Source: Planctomycetaceae bacterium TMED10 (GTDB lineage: Bacteria; Planctomycetota; Planctomycetia; Pirellulales; UBA7805). From it: a stretch of DNA of 6,012 nt. Below the pieces are notes generated by a model. That model ran no database searches, was not told the origin of the DNA, and saw only the letters and a list, made by a program, of their open reading frames with translations. The position numbers and the translations under genes were made by a program. Shown in pieces: positions 4,450 through 6,012 of this stretch. Position 1 is the stretch's first letter. Each line of letters starts with the position of its first letter. The stretch spans positions 1 to 6,012 of the forward strand of contig NHBP01000053.1 of the NCBI GenBank assembly GCA_002168195.1, given 5' to 3'.

Positions 4450-4895
4450 AGTACTAGCGGTTGGTTTGGGGTCACTTGCCACTACTTCACATTAGAAGAA
4501 ACGAATTCGACATGCAATGCCGGGTCGCCTTCAAGGTCTGGCTTCGCCGTAGCAATACACGCATGACTTTCCACAAAATTTGCTGCTCCCACCAAGAAGG
4601 CCCCGCGAGACGGGTGTCCAACAAGGTATCACCGAGTTTTGCATCTCCCTGCAACCGGCTGCTACTTACAGAAAATGAGCAGCAAATGATGCCTTCGGTT
4701 GTTGCCGTTTTAACTAGTGAGATAACAGGCGCTGGTTTTCTGGCGCTGGTTTTCTGGCCGTGGTGTACTAAAGTAACTTGTTCACGGCCGACTAGAGGTT
4801 TGCTGATCCCTTTACAGGTCAAATTGGTAGTCACGCAGATATAAACTTTAAACAGTCAGGCACCAGACTGACGCGTTGCATGAATCACACGTTCC
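4450..4895. other. Divergent intergenic region, 446 bases
   Basis: The gap lies between the basic secreted protein (leftward) and the AlkB-like gene (rightward). Long frames are open on both strands, but their proteins look irregular and have no ribosome sites. One short minus-strand frame (4482-4628) reads more like protein, ending ALHVEFVSSNVK, but lacks an ATG. TATAAA at 4840-4845 and TTTACA at 4811-4816 resemble promoter boxes but are 23 bases apart, too far for a sigma-70 pair. CAGTC (4853-4857) and GACTG (4866-4870) form a small dyad just before the hydroxylase gene. A 14-base tandem repeat sits at 4728-4758. Confidence 0.4.
4728..4758. repeat. Tandem repeat, 14-base period, about 2.2 copies
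   Basis: GGCGCTGGTTTTCT is repeated head to tail, and bases 4728-4744 equal 4742-4758 exactly. It sits in the divergent gap about 140 bases before the AlkB-like gene. A recent slippage duplication is the simplest explanation. Confidence 0.85.
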
Positions 4896-5912
4896 ATGAA
4901 TCGTGAAGAGAGACTAAAACCTGAAAGTTGGCGATGGCATCTACTCGGCTTGGTCAACCCTTTGCTCGTCATCACCACAAACATGGTTGGCGGCTATTGG
5001 GTGGCTTCCGGCCTGCTCTACATGCTGGGCGCCGGTCCACTCTTGGACCTGATCCTGGGACGTGCAAAAAAACCGAAACCCCCGCCCGCAACTGGACGAC
5101 CTTTTGAAAACCTGCTTTATGCTCACGCGCTGCTCCAGTGTGCAGCCATTCTATCACTCATTTACCGCGCATCGATTGATGGTCCTCAATGGACAACGTG
5201 GATGGCTGCCTTTAGCACAGGACTCTGCTCGGGGGCATCGGGGATCATTGTTGCGCATGAACTGGGGCATAAAAAACCGCGGTCCGTCGGTTGGTGGATC
5301 GGACGTTTCAATTTGCTCAGTGTGCTCTATCTCCATTTTACCACCGAACACAACGTCACCCATCACAAGCATGTCTCTACCGAAAACGATCCAGCAACCG
5401 CACGAGTAGGAGAATCCTTGTGGTGGTTTGTGGCCCGCACAATTCCCGGACAGTTCCGAGACGCTGCAGCCATCCCCGGGCGAAAGGGATACGGTGGATT
5501 CCGTAACCCCGTTTATTGGGGCCTGATCCTCGAGATGACCCTCGTCGCCGCCATGTATGTGACTTTCGGCCCCTGGGTAAGTGGAGCCTTCTTACTTCAA
5601 GCGTTGTTTGCCGTCTTCCTGCTCGAATACATTAATTACATTCGGCACTACGGGCTGATCCGTCAGCAGGGTGAGCGGCAGACCGAGATGCATTCCTGGC
5701 AATCCGAAGAGCGATGGTCACGTTGGACACTGCTTGAACTCACGCGCCATCCTGCGCACCACATGAAAGCCAGTGACGCATTTTGGAAACTGCAACCTTC
5801 CCAGAACGCACCTACACTACCGAGCGGCTACTATGGTTGCTTCTGGATTGCACTCATTCCGCCGTTGTGGCGACGGATCGTACATCCTAGAATTCCGCAA
5901 GGAAAATTATGA
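4896..5912 (+). CDS. alkB: AlkB/XylM-type membrane di-iron hydroxylase (probable alkane 1-monooxygenase)
   Basis: The product has 338 residues. The histidine boxes of the family are in order: HELGHK (121-126), EHNVTHH (151-157) followed by STENDPATAR, NYIRHYGL (247-254), and RHPAHH (284-289). They supply all nine histidines expected to hold the two irons: 121, 125, 152, 156, 157, 251, 285, 288 and 289. Several hydrophobic segments (about 16-55, 75-92, 102-120, 135-148, 205-225 and 229-249) fit an inner-membrane protein, and LPSGYYGCFWIALIPPLWRR at 308-327 matches the usual AlkB end. Known members use O2 and electrons from rubredoxin or a ferredoxin to hydroxylate a terminal methyl group; no such partner gene is in the window. 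At 338 residues it is shorter than classical AlkB (about 400) and near XylM. Arg250 replaces the usual Glu of NYxEHYGL, so the substrate is uncertain. The ATG has no Shine-Dalgarno. Confidence 0.85.
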   Translation: MNREERLKPESWRWHLLGLVNPLLVITTNMVGGYWVASGLLYMLGAGPLLDLILGRAKKPKPPPATGRPFENLLYAHALLQCAAILSLIYRASIDGPQWTTWMAAFSTGLCSGASGIIVAHELGHKKPRSVGWWIGRFNLLSVLYLHFTTEHNVTHHKHVSTENDPATARVGESLWWFVARTIPGQFRDAAAIPGRKGYGGFRNPVYWGLILEMTLVAAMYVTFGPWVSGAFLLQALFAVFLLEYINYIRHYGLIRQQGERQTEMHSWQSEERWSRWTLLELTRHPAHHMKASDAFWKLQPSQNAPTLPSGYYGCFWIALIPPLWRRIVHPRIPQGKL

Positions 5913-6012
5913 GTTGGGGTACCGCAAAAGGCCACTCTCGATAGACAATTCAAACAACCATACTCAAACATTCGCAAGGCATTCGCATATTGTCTGTTGC
6001 GTGGCAATCCTC

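Noticed and set aside
4461..4844. Plus-strand frame of 127 codons and overlapping minus-strand frame of 115 codons
   Set aside because: Both lack ribosome sites and show Cys/Trp-rich irregular composition; I cannot support either as a gene.
4880..4906. Eight-residue frame overlapping the AlkB-like start as a leader peptide
   Set aside because: It has no ribosome site and no regulatory codon bias; probably chance.
5909..5941. ATGA overlap start of a new frame at the end of the AlkB-like gene
   Set aside because: The frame stops after 11 codons.

Overview
The window reads as a stretch of planctomycete chromosome, most likely Pirellulaceae (Rhodopirellula-like). This is inferred from the protein types: several short secreted proteins of planctomycete flavour, including one with a VPDRGSISLGG motif and a Tyr/Arg/Glu/Thr-rich one with a YYTENGVTYKETR opening. 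The genes are loosely packed, with 300-450 base gaps, and some starts lack a Shine-Dalgarno. No taxonomic search was possible.

Left part (1-1934): the first 30 codons of a secreted protein leave the window on the minus strand. A 336-base divergent gap separates it from two plus-strand genes for secreted proteins (428-865 and 1005-1628). These run tail to tail, with a 12-base gap, into a compact minus-strand gene for a 97-residue soluble protein (1641-1934).

Middle (2317-3992): this is the main discovery. A complete tRNA-Ser(CGA) gene (2317-2399) is followed 1.5 kb later by a second copy of its 3' part. The 58-base direct repeat (2344-2401 and 3935-3992) has one mismatch and starts in the anticodon stem, as expected for integration into a tRNA gene by a site-specific recombinase. 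The unit between the repeats is only 1591 bases. It has no recognisable integrase and carries one AT-rich sulfotransferase-like gene, plus non-coding flanks with palindromes, short repeats and possible gene remnants. I read it as a minimal or decayed tRNA-borne genomic islet.

Right part (3993-6012): beyond the islet are a minus-strand gene for a small, very basic secreted protein (4051-4449), a 446-base divergent gap with a 14-base tandem repeat, and a plus-strand gene for an AlkB/XylM-type membrane di-iron hydroxylase (4896-5912). The last 100 bases hold no gene I can support. Nothing ties these genes into one pathway. The secreted proteins look like envelope components, the hydroxylase probably acts on alkyl chains in the membrane, and the sulfotransferase is probably horizontally acquired cargo.
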